This document shows, in pieces, positions 1 through 11,600 of a DNA stretch of 64,000 bases. Within the stretch, counting starts at the first letter, position 1. Every line of letters starts with the position of its first letter. The position numbers were made by a program, and so were the translations under genes. Source of the DNA: Thraustochytrium sp. TN22 (Eukaryota > Sar > Bigyra > Thraustochytrida > Thraustochytriidae); the NCBI GenBank assembly GCA_013306675.1, contig JABLUY010000044.1:1-64000 (forward strand). Reading direction: 5' to 3'. Below the pieces are notes generated by a model. The model ran no database searches. It was not told the origin of the DNA and saw only the letters and a program-made list of their open reading frames with translations.

Positions 1-43
<43 letters not shown>

Positions 44-44
44 A

Positions 45-78
<34 letters not shown>
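1..78. repeat. TCCTCG hexanucleotide microsatellite
   Basis: The window opens inside a nearly perfect tandem array of the hexamer TCCTCG, with one variant unit (TCCTCA). It ends about 115 bp before the start codon of the first gene, so it lies in that gene's promoter or 5' leader. The left edge is cut by the window, so the copy number is a minimum. Confidence 0.9.
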
Positions 79-192
79 AACGTAGTCTTTACTTGACGTT
101 GCGTCTGCTTGCAGCGGCCAGCCCAAGTGAAAGCAGAACTTGCCAGCCCGAGCTCACCGCTGCGCTCCGCTCGCTCGCGCCGCGCGCGCACA

Positions 193-3100
193 ATGAGCGG
201 CAGCGCGGCCAGTGCGGCGGCGCGACCCTTGCGTCGCGTGGCACCGGCCTTGGCGCGAGCCGTGGCGCTCCTGGTGGGAGCGGCCCTGAGCGGGCATGGT
301 GCCGTGGTCACCGACGAGGAGACCTGCCAGCGGCTCGGCGCGCCGACGCAGGACGGCCTGCAGGTGGTCGGGTGCTCGTGGACGGCCAACGTGCTGGAGG
401 ACCGCTTCCTCAACATGTCGTGCGAGCCTTCGGAAGCCTGGCTGCTAGCCAGCAGAACGCTCGCCACGGACGACAGCCCCACGGCTTGCGACGCAAAGAG
501 CGCGGACACGTGCGCGTACGCCGGCGGGGAGCACTGTTTGCTGGACGATGCCGAGGACGGCAACGGCTGCTACCTGCCGCCGCTCCAGATTCTGGCCAAG
601 TATACGCAGACGCTTATCGACACCTTCACCAAGCTGTATGAAGTAGTGGAGGAGTGGCCGGCGCGCTGCGCCAACATTGACAACAACATCACCTGCGGAG
701 CAGCCGGCCCCGCCTGCACGTGGGACAACTCTAGCGAGGAGAACTTCAAGGTGGTGCGCATCAACGCCACGACAGAGTACACACAAGAGGTGCAAAACGT
801 CGCGGTCTTCCGCGAGATCTCCCCGCCCACACCCCAGGTGCAGCGTGTGAGCTCAAGCGCCGCGCCCTACGATGCGCGCGTCGTCACACTCTCCATTACG
901 GATGTCCAGGTGTCCAGGCTCGACCTCGGCTCCAGCACCTTCCAGCTCCTCTTCAATGACGTCAGCACGGCGCCCATTCGTGCCGACGCGCGCGCCGAGG
1001 ACATCGACGCCGCCCTACGCGAGCTCGAGGCCATCCCGGCCTCTGGCTTCGTCACCGTGCAAAACGCGACGCACGACGAGGATGGCTACGCGTCCAGCTG
1101 GACCATGGCCTTCGACACCGCTGCTGATGCAGACCTTCTGCAGCTCGGAAAGGTACTCACCGTCAACACAGCACAGAATCCGCTCAACCCCGACCTCGAC
1201 AGCTTCGTGCTCACGCGCCACCGCCACAACAAGCAGCGCGTCACCCTCTACAGCAACGGTAACGTGACCGGCGGCCAGTTCGTGCTGCGCTACACCATCC
1301 CGGACTCCACCGACCCCTCCAGCGTGCTCTCCGACGACACCGTGCTCATCGCCTTCAATGCCTCTGCCCAAGAGGTGCGCTCCGCGCTTTTGCAACTCAC
1401 GCGCAGTGGCGAGCAGCTTCTCACCTTCGTCGCCGTGTCCGTCATCACAGAGCCGGACGAACTGGCGCTCGAGGTGCCCTTGATGGACGACGCCTGGCCC
1501 TGGCGCGCGTGGAACATTACCTTTGTCGGCAGCGTCGCCGAATTCGAGCTTGCCGAATTCGCCCTCGTTCCGGGATACAACAGTCAGGATCCCTGCCTCG
1601 TGTGTAGCAACTTCACGGTGCAGGACCGCACAGACGCAGACGCCGTCACCTATATGACCACCGAGATCGTCCACGCTGCGCCCAAGCTCCACGGCTTCTT
1701 CTACATCTCCGCCTGCACCTTTCTCGACGCGCTCCCGGGCCGCGCTCTCCCCTCCTACGGCTCGCCGCTCGTCCCCTTTGACTTCCTCCAGTCGCACGAA
1801 TCGCTCGAGGATAGCGTGCAGGCCGGCGACTTTGTACGCATCGCAGGCGTCGTCTCTTCCGTCGCCAGCGTCAATCGCACGGCCCTGACACTCGACGAGC
1901 CCTTCTTGGGTGTGACTCTCCAGGCCACGCAAGAGGGCGTTGCGGCGCATGGTTGCCGCTTCGAGCCTCAGAGCGACACCCTCCTCGCAAGCACGGCGTC
2001 GGGCCCGGAGATTGCCGCCGTCCTCACCACGGCATTCCCCGGCAGTCAGGTCACCGTTGCGACTACCGAAGTTGACGACCTCGGCGCGCGCGACTGGCTC
2101 ATTACCTTCGCCAACCCATACGACGCCTATAACCCGCTCGACTTCATCTCTGCCACAGACTACGCTGCCCTCACTCCGGGCGCCTCCGTCACCACGACCG
2201 CCGTCTCTCCGGGCACCGCCACCATGCAGGGCTACTTCCGCCTCGCTTTCTCCGGCTATGACGGCTCCGACGAGCGCTACAACGACCTGCTGCCGGGCTT
2301 CGGACTTTCCGACCCGTGGCGCAACCAGTCCGGCTTCCTCGACGACAACTCCGTCCATGGGACCCGCGTCTACTACACGCGGCCCATTCCGTGGAATGCG
2401 TCTGCGGCGGAGCTCCGAGATGCTCTCGAGGACCTCGACAACATCATCGTGGACGGTCTCTCCGTCCGTCGCGAGGACGCCTATATCGAGCCCCTTGACG
2501 GAGACAACGCCACCGTCTGGTACGGTTACGTCTGGCGTATTACCTTCATCACCGAGTCCACCTCCATGCTTGAACTCTTCTCGCCCGACGAACTCGAGTT
2601 ACTCACCGCCGATATCCCGCAGCTCGCCGTGGCTGACGTCAGTCTGCTTCATGGCACCGACGCACAGGTCTTAGTGCAAACTGTGGAGGACGGGGAGGGC
2701 ACGCTCTTTCAGAGCAACCAGACTCTCTACACCGAGAACGCCCTCGACCCGCGTGACACCCCGTGCAAGGTCAACCTAACGTTTCGCAACGAGACCATGC
2801 TCGAACTCGGCATCGAGGATGACAAGATCTCCGCCCTCGACGAGCTTGACCTCAATCTCGCACGCTGTGCCGGTGGCTTCAACGAGTCCGAGGTTTGGCA
2901 CACACGCGACCAGTGCGAGCTCGTGCAGTACTCGCGCGACGGAGCCAACAATTCCTTCGTTTTTGACGAGGAGACCGGGCTCTACACCGCGGGCTACTTT
3001 TGCATCTGGCGCGGGCCTTCCGCCGAAGAAGACCTCCCAGACAACGTTGACCCACTCACCGTGCACGCCTTCAACTGGGACAACGAGACCTATGGCGGCG

Positions 3101-3693
3101 TCAGCTCGCGCGTGCGCGCGGCGAACTGCACGGTGCCGCGCATATACCGCTCGCAGCAGCTGCTCAAGCTTTTCTCTGTCTCCGACACCTACCTGGAATT
3201 TTATGAGGCGCTCTCCAACGAATCGTGGAAGCACTACCAGCCGATCGACACAGGTACCAACTCCAACGTCACAAATACGCTCAGCGCCTTCATTGAGCAG
3301 TTCAATTCATGCTACGAGGACCTCGAGACCGTGCTGCAGCTGCCCGTGCCCACCTTCGTGCGCCTCTGGCAGGAGGTCATCACCTTCACGGTGTATACCG
3401 TGGGCCTGGCCTACGGCCTTGGCGGCCTACTCTTCACCTGGCACATGCGCAGCTTCGACCTGCTCAGCGCCAAGTCCATCGGCTCCACCATTCTCATCGT
3501 CTTTGCCTGCGCGCTCGTCGGCAGCGTCATTGGATTCGTCCTCGGTGCCATTCCGGCCGCCATCATCTTCAACATCTACTCGGCCATTCCGCACAACCTG
3601 CCGGCCGATAGCGCCATCTCCCTCGGCATCGCGCAGGGCCTGATCATCCTCTACTTTGACGCCGGCCGCGGTTTGCGCATGAACGCGCAGTGA
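193..3693 (+). CDS. Large secreted or type I-like membrane glycoprotein with repeated beta-rich domains and C-terminal membrane segments
   Basis: Start ATG at 193, giving 1166 aa; the open frame continues upstream without another ATG. Residues 1-40 are basic then hydrophobic (ALARAVALLVGAAL), a signal peptide or anchor. The ectodomain has many N-x-S/T sequons and cysteines. At least four repeats share a layout: a strand such as GYFRLAFSGYD, a sequon, an A-x-E-(L/I)-x-x-AL-x-x-L helix, then a strand ending W-x-(I/M)-(T/A)-F. They begin near residues 248, 360, 502 and 680. This repeat type is familiar from large surface proteins of stramenopiles and other protists, though no named domain is assigned. 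Residues about 1063-1160 hold two or three hydrophobic membrane segments and a short tail. The role is unknown; surface adhesion or sensing is a guess. The 3' end overlaps the open frame of the convergent channel gene. Confidence 0.85.
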   Translation: MSGSAASAAARPLRRVAPALARAVALLVGAALSGHGAVVTDEETCQRLGAPTQDGLQVVGCSWTANVLEDRFLNMSCEPSEAWLLASRTLATDDSPTACDAKSADTCAYAGGEHCLLDDAEDGNGCYLPPLQILAKYTQTLIDTFTKLYEVVEEWPARCANIDNNITCGAAGPACTWDNSSEENFKVVRINATTEYTQEVQNVAVFREISPPTPQVQRVSSSAAPYDARVVTLSITDVQVSRLDLGSSTFQLLFNDVSTAPIRADARAEDIDAALRELEAIPASGFVTVQNATHDEDGYASSWTMAFDTAADADLLQLGKVLTVNTAQNPLNPDLDSFVLTRHRHNKQRVTLYSNGNVTGGQFVLRYTIPDSTDPSSVLSDDTVLIAFNASAQEVRSALLQLTRSGEQLLTFVAVSVITEPDELALEVPLMDDAWPWRAWNITFVGSVAEFELAEFALVPGYNSQDPCLVCSNFTVQDRTDADAVTYMTTEIVHAAPKLHGFFYISACTFLDALPGRALPSYGSPLVPFDFLQSHESLEDSVQAGDFVRIAGVVSSVASVNRTALTLDEPFLGVTLQATQEGVAAHGCRFEPQSDTLLASTASGPEIAAVLTTAFPGSQVTVATTEVDDLGARDWLITFANPYDAYNPLDFISATDYAALTPGASVTTTAVSPGTATMQGYFRLAFSGYDGSDERYNDLLPGFGLSDPWRNQSGFLDDNSVHGTRVYYTRPIPWNASAAELRDALEDLDNIIVDGLSVRREDAYIEPLDGDNATVWYGYVWRITFITESTSMLELFSPDELELLTADIPQLAVADVSLLHGTDAQVLVQTVEDGEGTLFQSNQTLYTENALDPRDTPCKVNLTFRNETMLELGIEDDKISALDELDLNLARCAGGFNESEVWHTRDQCELVQYSRDGANNSFVFDEETGLYTAGYFCIWRGPSAEEDLPDNVDPLTVHAFNWDNETYGGVSSRVRAANCTVPRIYRSQQLLKLFSVSDTYLEFYEALSNESWKHYQPIDTGTNSNVTNTLSAFIEQFNSCYEDLETVLQLPVPTFVRLWQEVITFTVYTVGLAYGLGGLLFTWHMRSFDLLSAKSIGSTILIVFACALVGSVIGFVLGAIPAAIIFNIYSAIPHNLPADSAISLGIAQGLIILYFDAGRGLRMNAQ

Positions 3694-6600
3694 GAGCGTA
3701 CCATCCGGCGTGCTGCAGCAAGTGCTGCGAGCAGAGAGCAATATTGTTCCCTCGCGGTGGAGGCTGCTCGCGGCCGAGGTTGCTCTCTCCAGGGAGACCG
3801 CAGACAGGTCTTCGTCGGCAGCCAGGTCCTCGTCCTCTGCAGCGCCGCCGCCCGCCGCCCCAGCGCGCCTGGCCGAGACCACGCGCGCGAACTCGCTCAT
3901 GAGCGTCCGAAAATCGTTCAGCTGCGCCCGGATGTTCTCTCGGGCCTCCGTGAGCGCGTCGTGGTCCTCCTCCACGCGCTGCAGCTTCCCTGACGCCCAG
4001 CGGCTGGAGGACTCCTCTGCGACCACTGGCTGCAATTTCCCCGAGGCCCACCTGCTGGAGGACTCGGCGCTCAGCGGCTGCAGCTTGCCCTGCGACCCGC
4101 ACCGGCCCGTCGTCCCGGAACGCTCCTCGTCCCGCCGCCGGGGCGGCTCAGAGTCGGCCTGTACCCTGGCCATCTCCTTGGGCTGCCTGGAGGCCGAAGC
4201 TGCGCTCCAGAGGTCGCTGCCCCAGGTGGAGACGCCGAGCTCCGGGATATCCTCCATGTCGACCGGGTCCCCGTGCGAGAGGCAGAGCAGGCTGTCGGCA
4301 GGGTACAGCGCGCTGGACGCCACCGGGTTGGTCACAACGTAGGGCTGCGGGTTGCCCAGCGCGCCGAAGCGCGTCTTGCGATTCACGCCGCGGTACAGGC
4401 CCACCGGGAGGATACCGCGCCGCATGAGGATCGCGAAGACATCTCCGTAGCTCATCCCGGCCATGTCGGGCGTGACATCGATGGAGTAAAAGTGGGAATC
4501 AAGGATGTCGCCCGCCACCACCTCGTCGCTCGACCCGCACAGGAGGAGCCGGAGAACTGTGAGCAGGTGCTGGTTGTAGTTGGTCTGCGCCATGATCCCA
4601 TCGAAGAGCTCATCACAGAGCACCGTCCCAGAGACGATCCCCGGGGAAAGCAGGCGCTCGTCCTCCGCGTCTACGCCCATGAGCGGCGCCGCCAAGAATG
4701 AATTTTGCCGTGTCTGCAGAAGCTCCACGTTCGAGCTCGACTGCATGACGCAATTGATCTCGATGTGTTTGTTCTCGCGCGAGATGAGCTTGTGCAAGAA
4801 GAGAGTCTCGTCGTCGCTGCCTTGCGCCGCCTGCCGCCGACGCCGCCCGCGCCGTGCTGATGCTTCGGCTTTGTCGGCGCCCGTGACTTGGCTCGCCGCA
4901 CGGCTCGCCGCCAGAATCACACGTGAGGCGGATCGCAGCCCTGCGCGATGCCACGTGATGACCAGCTCGGGCTGTCCCACCACTACGTACACTTGCGCGA
5001 ACTGGCTGATGCGACTCCACGAGCCGTGCCCGATCGGCCGGCGCGTCACAATCACCACCGGAATCGGCCGTGCCGCACAGCCCCGGCGCCGCAGCTGCAG
5101 CACGAACTCGCTGCAGTCGGCGCCATCCGCGTACAAAATGACGTGCTGCGCCACATCGGGGAAATCCTTGCGCAGCGACGCCTGCACGGTGACTTCGTTC
5201 TGGCTCACTGTGTCCTCCGCAAACAGGAAGCGCTTTCCGAATGCGTTGCTCGCGCGCCCAAAGAGGAAGCGGTCGTTGCGGCGTTGCGGGGTCATCGGGC
5301 CAGATAGATTACGCTGCCGAAGGGCGCTGAGGCCGGCCTCGGGCTCCTTCTTCTTCGTCTCGGCGGACTCGCTACCCTCCTCCGCAAGGTCCAGCGTCAG
5401 AATTGGCTTGCCGGCCATTCCTGACTTGCGCACCTTGCCCCAGCTCGCGGTTTCCGGCGATAAAGCCTGATGAGGCCCGGGCCTCTGGTCATCGAAGCGG
5501 GGCTTCTCCGAGCCCGTGCGCAGGCGCTCAAGCGCTGGCATCAGGGTGGGTCGTGCGAGGCCTGTGATGGCTGCGCTGCGCCGTTCCTTCTCTTCAGCAC
5601 TCGAAGGCCGCTCCGTTGAGCTGGCGCCTTCGAGCCCCGAAATCGATGGCTTCTCCGCGAGCTGATTCTGGTTCTGATCCGGGAAGATTGTTGCCGAGGA
5701 GAGCCGCTTTTCCGCGGCGCGCTCTTGCTGCTCCATAAGCTCTGCGAGGCGCATGCGAACACGCAGTTGGGTCATCTCGCGCCGGTCTTCGACAGATACC
5801 GCGGACTGGCGCAAGCTGCCACCACCACCCTTGGGGCTGGCCGGCCCCTGCCCCATCGGTCGGAAGAACCTCGACGCCTGCGTTTTGCCCATGCCCACGC
5901 CCATGCCAGCACCGCGCATGCCCCGCGCCACGGTGGGCAACCGCTTCGTATCATTGGGCTTGCTCGCACCGGCGTTCGTGGTGCCGCCTGCAACCGCTGG
6001 AGACGCTGTCATGGCCCGCATGCCCCCGGTCATGGTCCGTCCAAGCATTTGCGCCAAGAGGCGCGAGTTGGACAAGCGCCGCTGCATCGAGTCTGCACTA
6101 CCGACCTTGAGTCCGCACATGTCTGCACTTGCCCTGTCTGTGGCGATGACAAAAACGCGCACATGGAACTTGGTTGTGGACGGCAGCACGTAGAGCCCCG
6201 GATTCAGGAAGACTTGCTCATCTGAACCCCTACGAAGGGTCACCGCAAGACCAATGGCCAGGATCCCAGCCTCTTCGTAGAGGATGCGCGACAGGTCGCA
6301 GAATCGCAAACCCTCAAAGGCCGACCCGAGCTGCACCTGGTAGAGCTCAAAGGCGGTACCGTCGAGGTACTCTCGGAACCAAGGCCGGTCGGGCGCTGTT
6401 TCGCCCGCGGAGACGCCTGCGTCCCGCAGCTGGTCGATCTGCCGGCCGCCGACCGACTTGCAGAGGTTCGAGATCAGGGTACAGAAACCAGGGCAGGTGC
6501 AAGCACGCGCGAGCATCTGCATCTTGGTTTCCTCCACGCAAAGCACGTGGACCCGCCGGCGGATCGCGAGGCGCTCGTCGCGCACCACAAGTTGCTCGAG

Positions 6601-7211
6601 GATGCGCTTCGTGTGCTGCCGCAGCACTTTGACGAAGAGATGCTCGCATACTTGCGGTGTAGAGGGCAGTATCACTGAATCTCGCGAAAAGAGCATCGTT
6701 CCGTTGGCACTCTGCGTGGGCGGCGTCGCGCCGAGCGCCCTCCGAAAGCGCTCGAAGATGGTGCGTGCAATCAGGAGCGTCTGCCGGTCCTGCGCATCTG
6801 GGTCCTCGGACTGGTCGTTGCCCATCACGTACACCGCCTTGGCCGACTCGATCGATGCCTTGGCCAGAACGGACTCCACGAAGGCGGACCCTCCCTGAAA
6901 GCTTAACAGATGAGCACGCTCGCGCGACCCGGAGACCATGCGCAGCGCCAGCTTGGCTTGCATTTCGTTCGAGACAAGGAGTACCTTGGGCTTCTGGCCA
7001 GACCCGTGATCGGGGTGGAAGAACTCTTCAAAGTAGTTGTACAGGCCGGTCGTGATCCCGCCGCACAGCACCACGTGATTCGTCCGCCTTCGCACTTTGC
7101 GCCGCTGGCTGCCGCTGGCACTGCTTGCGGACCGCGTGCGCCCGCCACTCGCGTCGCCGCCTTGGCCATCCTGGCCTTCGCCGCCCTGTTGCTGTTGCTG
7201 TTGCTCGTCGA

Positions 7212-7244
<33 letters not shown>

Positions 7245-8181
7245 CCTCCTGCTGTTGCTGGGTCTGGTGCTGTTGGGAGTGCGGGTTCTGCTTCTGCGCA
7301 CCATTACCGCGGTGGAAGAGCGCATGTGACTGCATCGGGATCATCACCATCGTGGTAAGCACCAACATGATAACCACGAGACGCGCGCCTTCGGACACCA
7401 TGCGCACATCGCCGTAGCCGACCGTGGTGACGGACACGACCGCGAAGTAGAACGCCGTAGGGAATGAGATACCCTCTATAGATGCAATGATCGCGGAGAA
7501 GACCATGATAAGGGCGAGCATCTGTGTCACGAAGTAGAAAGTCTTGCGCAAGGCCTCATTCTTGAGCATGTTGCTCACGCGTAGCACCTTAAAGAGCCGA
7601 AGCACGACGAGTACGTGCATTGTGCCGATATCCAGTCTCTCACATCCGCGCAAGCAATTCGTTGTACTAGCTGTGGTCGGGCTTTCATTGACCGCATCCC
7701 GCTTTGTGCCAGCCTCGATCACGAGATTGAGCGCGAGAATCGCTACGGGCACCGAGCTCACCAGGTCGCAAATCACGAGCGGGTTGAAAAAGTAGGAGGC
7801 CTGCCAGGCATGCGCATGCGCGACGGCCAGGTAGTCAAGCGTCAGCAGTACTCCGGTCCACATGTAGATGTGGTCTGACGCCAGGTTATTCAGCGACTCG
7901 CCCGGTGCGCTGAGCGTGTCGAAGACGTACGTCACCATCGACACAGTGGCAAGCGCCGCCCCGACCAGGACGGAGCGCTGTTCCGTACGCGTGCAAAAGA
8001 GTCCGACGAGGGAGTCTGCAGCCATCCATTCCGGCGTGCGCTCTTTTACAGCCTCGACACAACGTCTCGACGCCTCGTACATTGCCCGCCTTTTCCGCGT
8101 CCGCGCACTCTCGAACGCGCGCGGCAGCACGTCGTCGTCATCGTTGTCGCCGCCGCCGCCACCGCCGTGGCGCCCGCGCAT
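3427..8181 (-). CDS. BK/Slo-like potassium channel with two RCK domains and a poly-Gln insert
   Basis: ATG at 8181, 1584 aa. Six membrane segments precede residue 300; S4 is the basic VLRLFKVLRVSNML, and the pore filter TVGYGD lies near residue 257. Immediately after S6 comes a Gln-rich linker (about 295-345), where most Slo channels have only a short connection to RCK1. A first RCK/TrkA-N-like domain starts near residue 368 (HVVLCGG) and a second near 1009 (HVILYADG), separated by a long low-complexity linker. This is the architecture of Ca2+- or Na+-gated Slo channels; a gating ion cannot be assigned because no calcium bowl is evident. The final 90 or so residues are acidic low-complexity sequence antisense to the 3' end of the convergent gene. 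They may be an artefact of an unrecognised 3' splice, with the true stop upstream of 3427. No intron is needed up to there. Confidence 0.87.
7180..7275 (-). repeat. CAG/CAA trinucleotide tract encoding poly-Gln
   Basis: On the minus strand this is an interrupted (CAG)n/CAA tract inside the channel gene, including a run of eight to nine pure CAG codons. It codes for the Gln-rich segment directly after S6. Length polymorphism would be expected. Confidence 0.9.
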
Positions 8182-8696
8182 ATCGCCTCGCTGGCCTGAT
8201 GGAGTTTGCCGCTCGTTTGGACGCCAAGCTCTAGCTAGCGAGGCAGCCTCGCCTGACTTTCAGCCGCCATGTGCGATGGTGAGATGAGTCAGCCTGCCTG
8301 CCAGCTATGCTGGTGCCAAAAAATCGGAATAACTTACGGCCAGGCACGCTGCAGTGTACTTGAAGGCGCAACAGGTTAGTCATGTTCCGACAGCGAGCTG
8401 GGGTGGCCCGCCTGACAGCGACCCGACAACGCGAGCAGTTTATGAGTGTCAGCGGACAGTGAGTGCCGCAACGGCTCGGATTTCCCCTTTGGCTCGCCGC
8501 ACACCGTTAGAGCGCACACCTCTACGGAGACCAACCGTGGCATCGCGACTCGGACCCTCGCTCTTGCCTTGCCTTCTCACATATTGCCTGGCGGTCGATA
8601 CGACGGGACGCGGCTTGACCAAAAGCGCGCGGACGCAAGGCATGCGGCGCACCTCGTTGGGCGCAGCAGCCGGTTGGCCGCAACTCGCGAGTGTCC
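8182..8696. promoter_or_regulatory. Divergent intergenic region, channel / EF-hand-LRR gene
   Basis: This 515-bp spacer separates two head-to-head start codons and must carry both promoters. It contains no convincing ORF and no clear TATA box. Nothing else is recognised. Confidence 0.5.
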
Positions 8697-11600
8697 ATGG
8701 CGGAGCCGAGGTCGCTGTTGCCCGCGGCAGCGGCAGCGGCGACCGCGACCTCGCCCGAGGGCGCTTCGGCGTCCGGTGCCAGCCGCGACCCGCCGCCGCC
8801 GCGCAATGACGCCCTGCAGCCCCAGCTTACGCTGCGCAGGGGCAAGTCCACACTGCACCGGCAGGTGATCGGGTCGGCGGACGACCTGCCGAATGCAGGT
8901 GCGTCGCCGACGACGATCGCGGCGCCTCCGAGCGCCGCGCCACCACCATCGTCGCCACCAAGCGGGGGGACGCGGCCGGGAACGAGCGAGACGCCGGTCC
9001 GTGCAAGCTCAAGCCGTCAGCTTGGCCGCAGCATGTCGTCGAAACGCATCTTGCGCGCTGGCGCCTCGGTGCGCGAGCTCAAGCCACTCGTGCGCCGCGA
9101 GGCGAAGCTGACCATGACCAAGGCGGCCAAGCGGGCCCGCATCCGCGCGCCGAGCGGTGACGGGAGCTTGGCGGACTCGGACTTCGAGGCGACGCTGCGC
9201 TCCTACCTCGAGTCAGGGGACTTTCGGGCGCGCGTCATCCAGCTGGGGAGCTCGTACCGCGTGGGATTTTCGGAAACCTTCCTGAACCTTGTTGGCCAGG
9301 TCGCGGCGCCTATGAGCATTTTTTTGCTCCGTGCCAAGGCAAAGAGCAAGCTGAACTCCATCGAGGAGGACGAGGAGTTTAGCAACGTGAACAAGAACGA
9401 GGCCAAGGCGGTATGCCTTGGCACCATCTCGCAACGATCCTATGTAGCGGGCCAGGTCGCCGAGAGCCTGCCGGACGCGGGCGACGATGTGGACCCGGAA
9501 TACTTTCACGGCGACTGCTGCTTTGAGTACGACGACACCTTTCCCGGCCTGGTCGGAGAGCCGCTGCAGTGGGTTGGCTTGGCGCTGGTTAAGCGCGCCG
9601 AGTCCAAGCCGGTGAGTCTGTACCCGGCGGTGATGTTCTACGGCACGTTTAAGGATCCAGAGACTTCGCAGCAACGAAAGCGCATGCCGGGCAAGAAAAG
9701 GCAGGTGGCAGAGAAGCAGAGCGCCGCGGATGAGATGCATCGCAAGATGCGCGAAGCGACCACCTGGGAGCCCGGGCTCGGGCTTCGCGCGATTCGTAGG
9801 CTGCTGCGGTCGAAGCTGCGGTACTTTGACCGAGATGGAACCGGCACGATTGATTTCGAGGAGTTCAAGACGGCGATGGAGAACCTCGGGCTGTTCCTGA
9901 CGGAGACGCGCCTGCAGAAGCTCTTTCAGGCGTGCGACTTGGACCGGAGCGGGACCGTGGAACTAAACGAGCTGCCACTGGCGCTGCATATTAACGACCA
10001 GCTCCGCGTGCGCGAGCGAGTCTCGCCTCGCGACGCCTTCGAGCTCTTCGACTATGATGGATCTGGCGCCATCAATGAGCAGGAGTTCTTCGAGGTAGTG
10101 AACGTGCTCCCCCTCATGTCCATGACACGCGACAAGGCGAGCAAGGTTTTCGCCAAGTACGACAAGGACCGCTCGGGCGAAATTGAGTACGAGGAGTTCC
10201 GCACCATCTGGCTGTCGCTCTGCGACGTAGACCGCGAGCTCAGCGCGCGCGTCAAGGAGTCGCAAGAACAGGCGGAGGCGGCCCTGCGCGCCGAGCTCAA
10301 GGAGGACCCGGCGGCGCTTGATCACGCCCTGGTGAGCATGCAAAAGGCGCACTCAAGGGAGCTGCAGCGCGTGCTCGGACGACGACACGGTACCAAACGA
10401 CGCGATCTCGAGGCGCGCGTGCGCGCGGAGGAGGAGGTGGAGGCTTCCGAGTTTGCCGCTGCCAGGGAGCTCGCGTACAAGGATGCGCACGAGCTGCGAC
10501 TGGAACATGACCTCAAGCAGAAGGCGGAGAAGCAGCAGCGAAGGCGCGAAATGATGGCCGCGAAGGTGGCCATCAGCAAGGCGGAGCGTGAGCTGCGAAG
10601 GCAGAAGCAGCTGGAGATGAGCCAGCGAAGGCGCATCGAAGAGCGCGAGAAGGTCTTGCGTTCGCACCTCAACAAGGAGATCCGCTACCGTGAGGAGAAG
10701 GAGCGCGCTGCACGCCGCGCGGAGCGCGAGCTGCGACAACAGCAGGAGAAGGAGGCGCGTGCGCGTCGCGGCGACGACCGTCTCGACCTTCCCGGACAAG
10801 GCTTACGCGCCGTGCCAGAGGCGATCTATAAGGGCCCCGGCGCGCAGGACCGTCTCACGTACCTGGTGAGCATGGACCTCTCCGGGAATAAGATCGAGAG
10901 CCTCCCGTCGCAAGGTATGCTATTCTGGTGCGGGAACCTGCGCAAGCTGGACATTGCAGCAAACCGGCTTACTTCGTTGCCGGCGGAAATCGAGGCACTC
11001 GAGAGCTTGGAGATCTTGAGCGCCGGCCATAACCGTTTGCGCGCGCTGCCCAGCACGATAGGGGCACTCAAACGCCTCGTCGCGCTCAATCTCTCGGAGA
11101 ATGAGATTGAAGCGGTGCCACAGGAGATCGGCAGCCTTCATCTGCGCAGCCTGGTGCTCTACAAAAATGCCATCAAGGAGCTGCCGGCGACGCTGGGCGA
11201 GCTGGGCGCCACCTTGCAGTCGCTTGACGTCTCGCTTAACGCTCTACGCGACCTTCCCGAGGAGATCGGCTCGCTGGAGGCACTGGTGACGCTCGACGCC
11301 TCGTGGAACCGGCTGCAGAAGCTGCCGCCCACGCTGGGCAAGCTGGCGCAGCTGCAGACATTGGTGCTCTCTGGCAACGACCTGCGTCGGCTCCCGGACT
11401 CGCTGCAGGCGCTTCAGGCGCTGCAGGTCCTGGACCTCGGGCGCAACGACCTGATCGAGATTCCAGCCAGCGTGGTGGGCCTCGTCTCGCTGGTCCGCCT
11501 CGACGTGGCGCAGAATCGCATTGTGCGCGTCCCACGCGAGCTGGGCAACGTGCGCAATCTGCAGTATCTGGACTTCTCACGGAACAGCGTGCGCGAGTTG

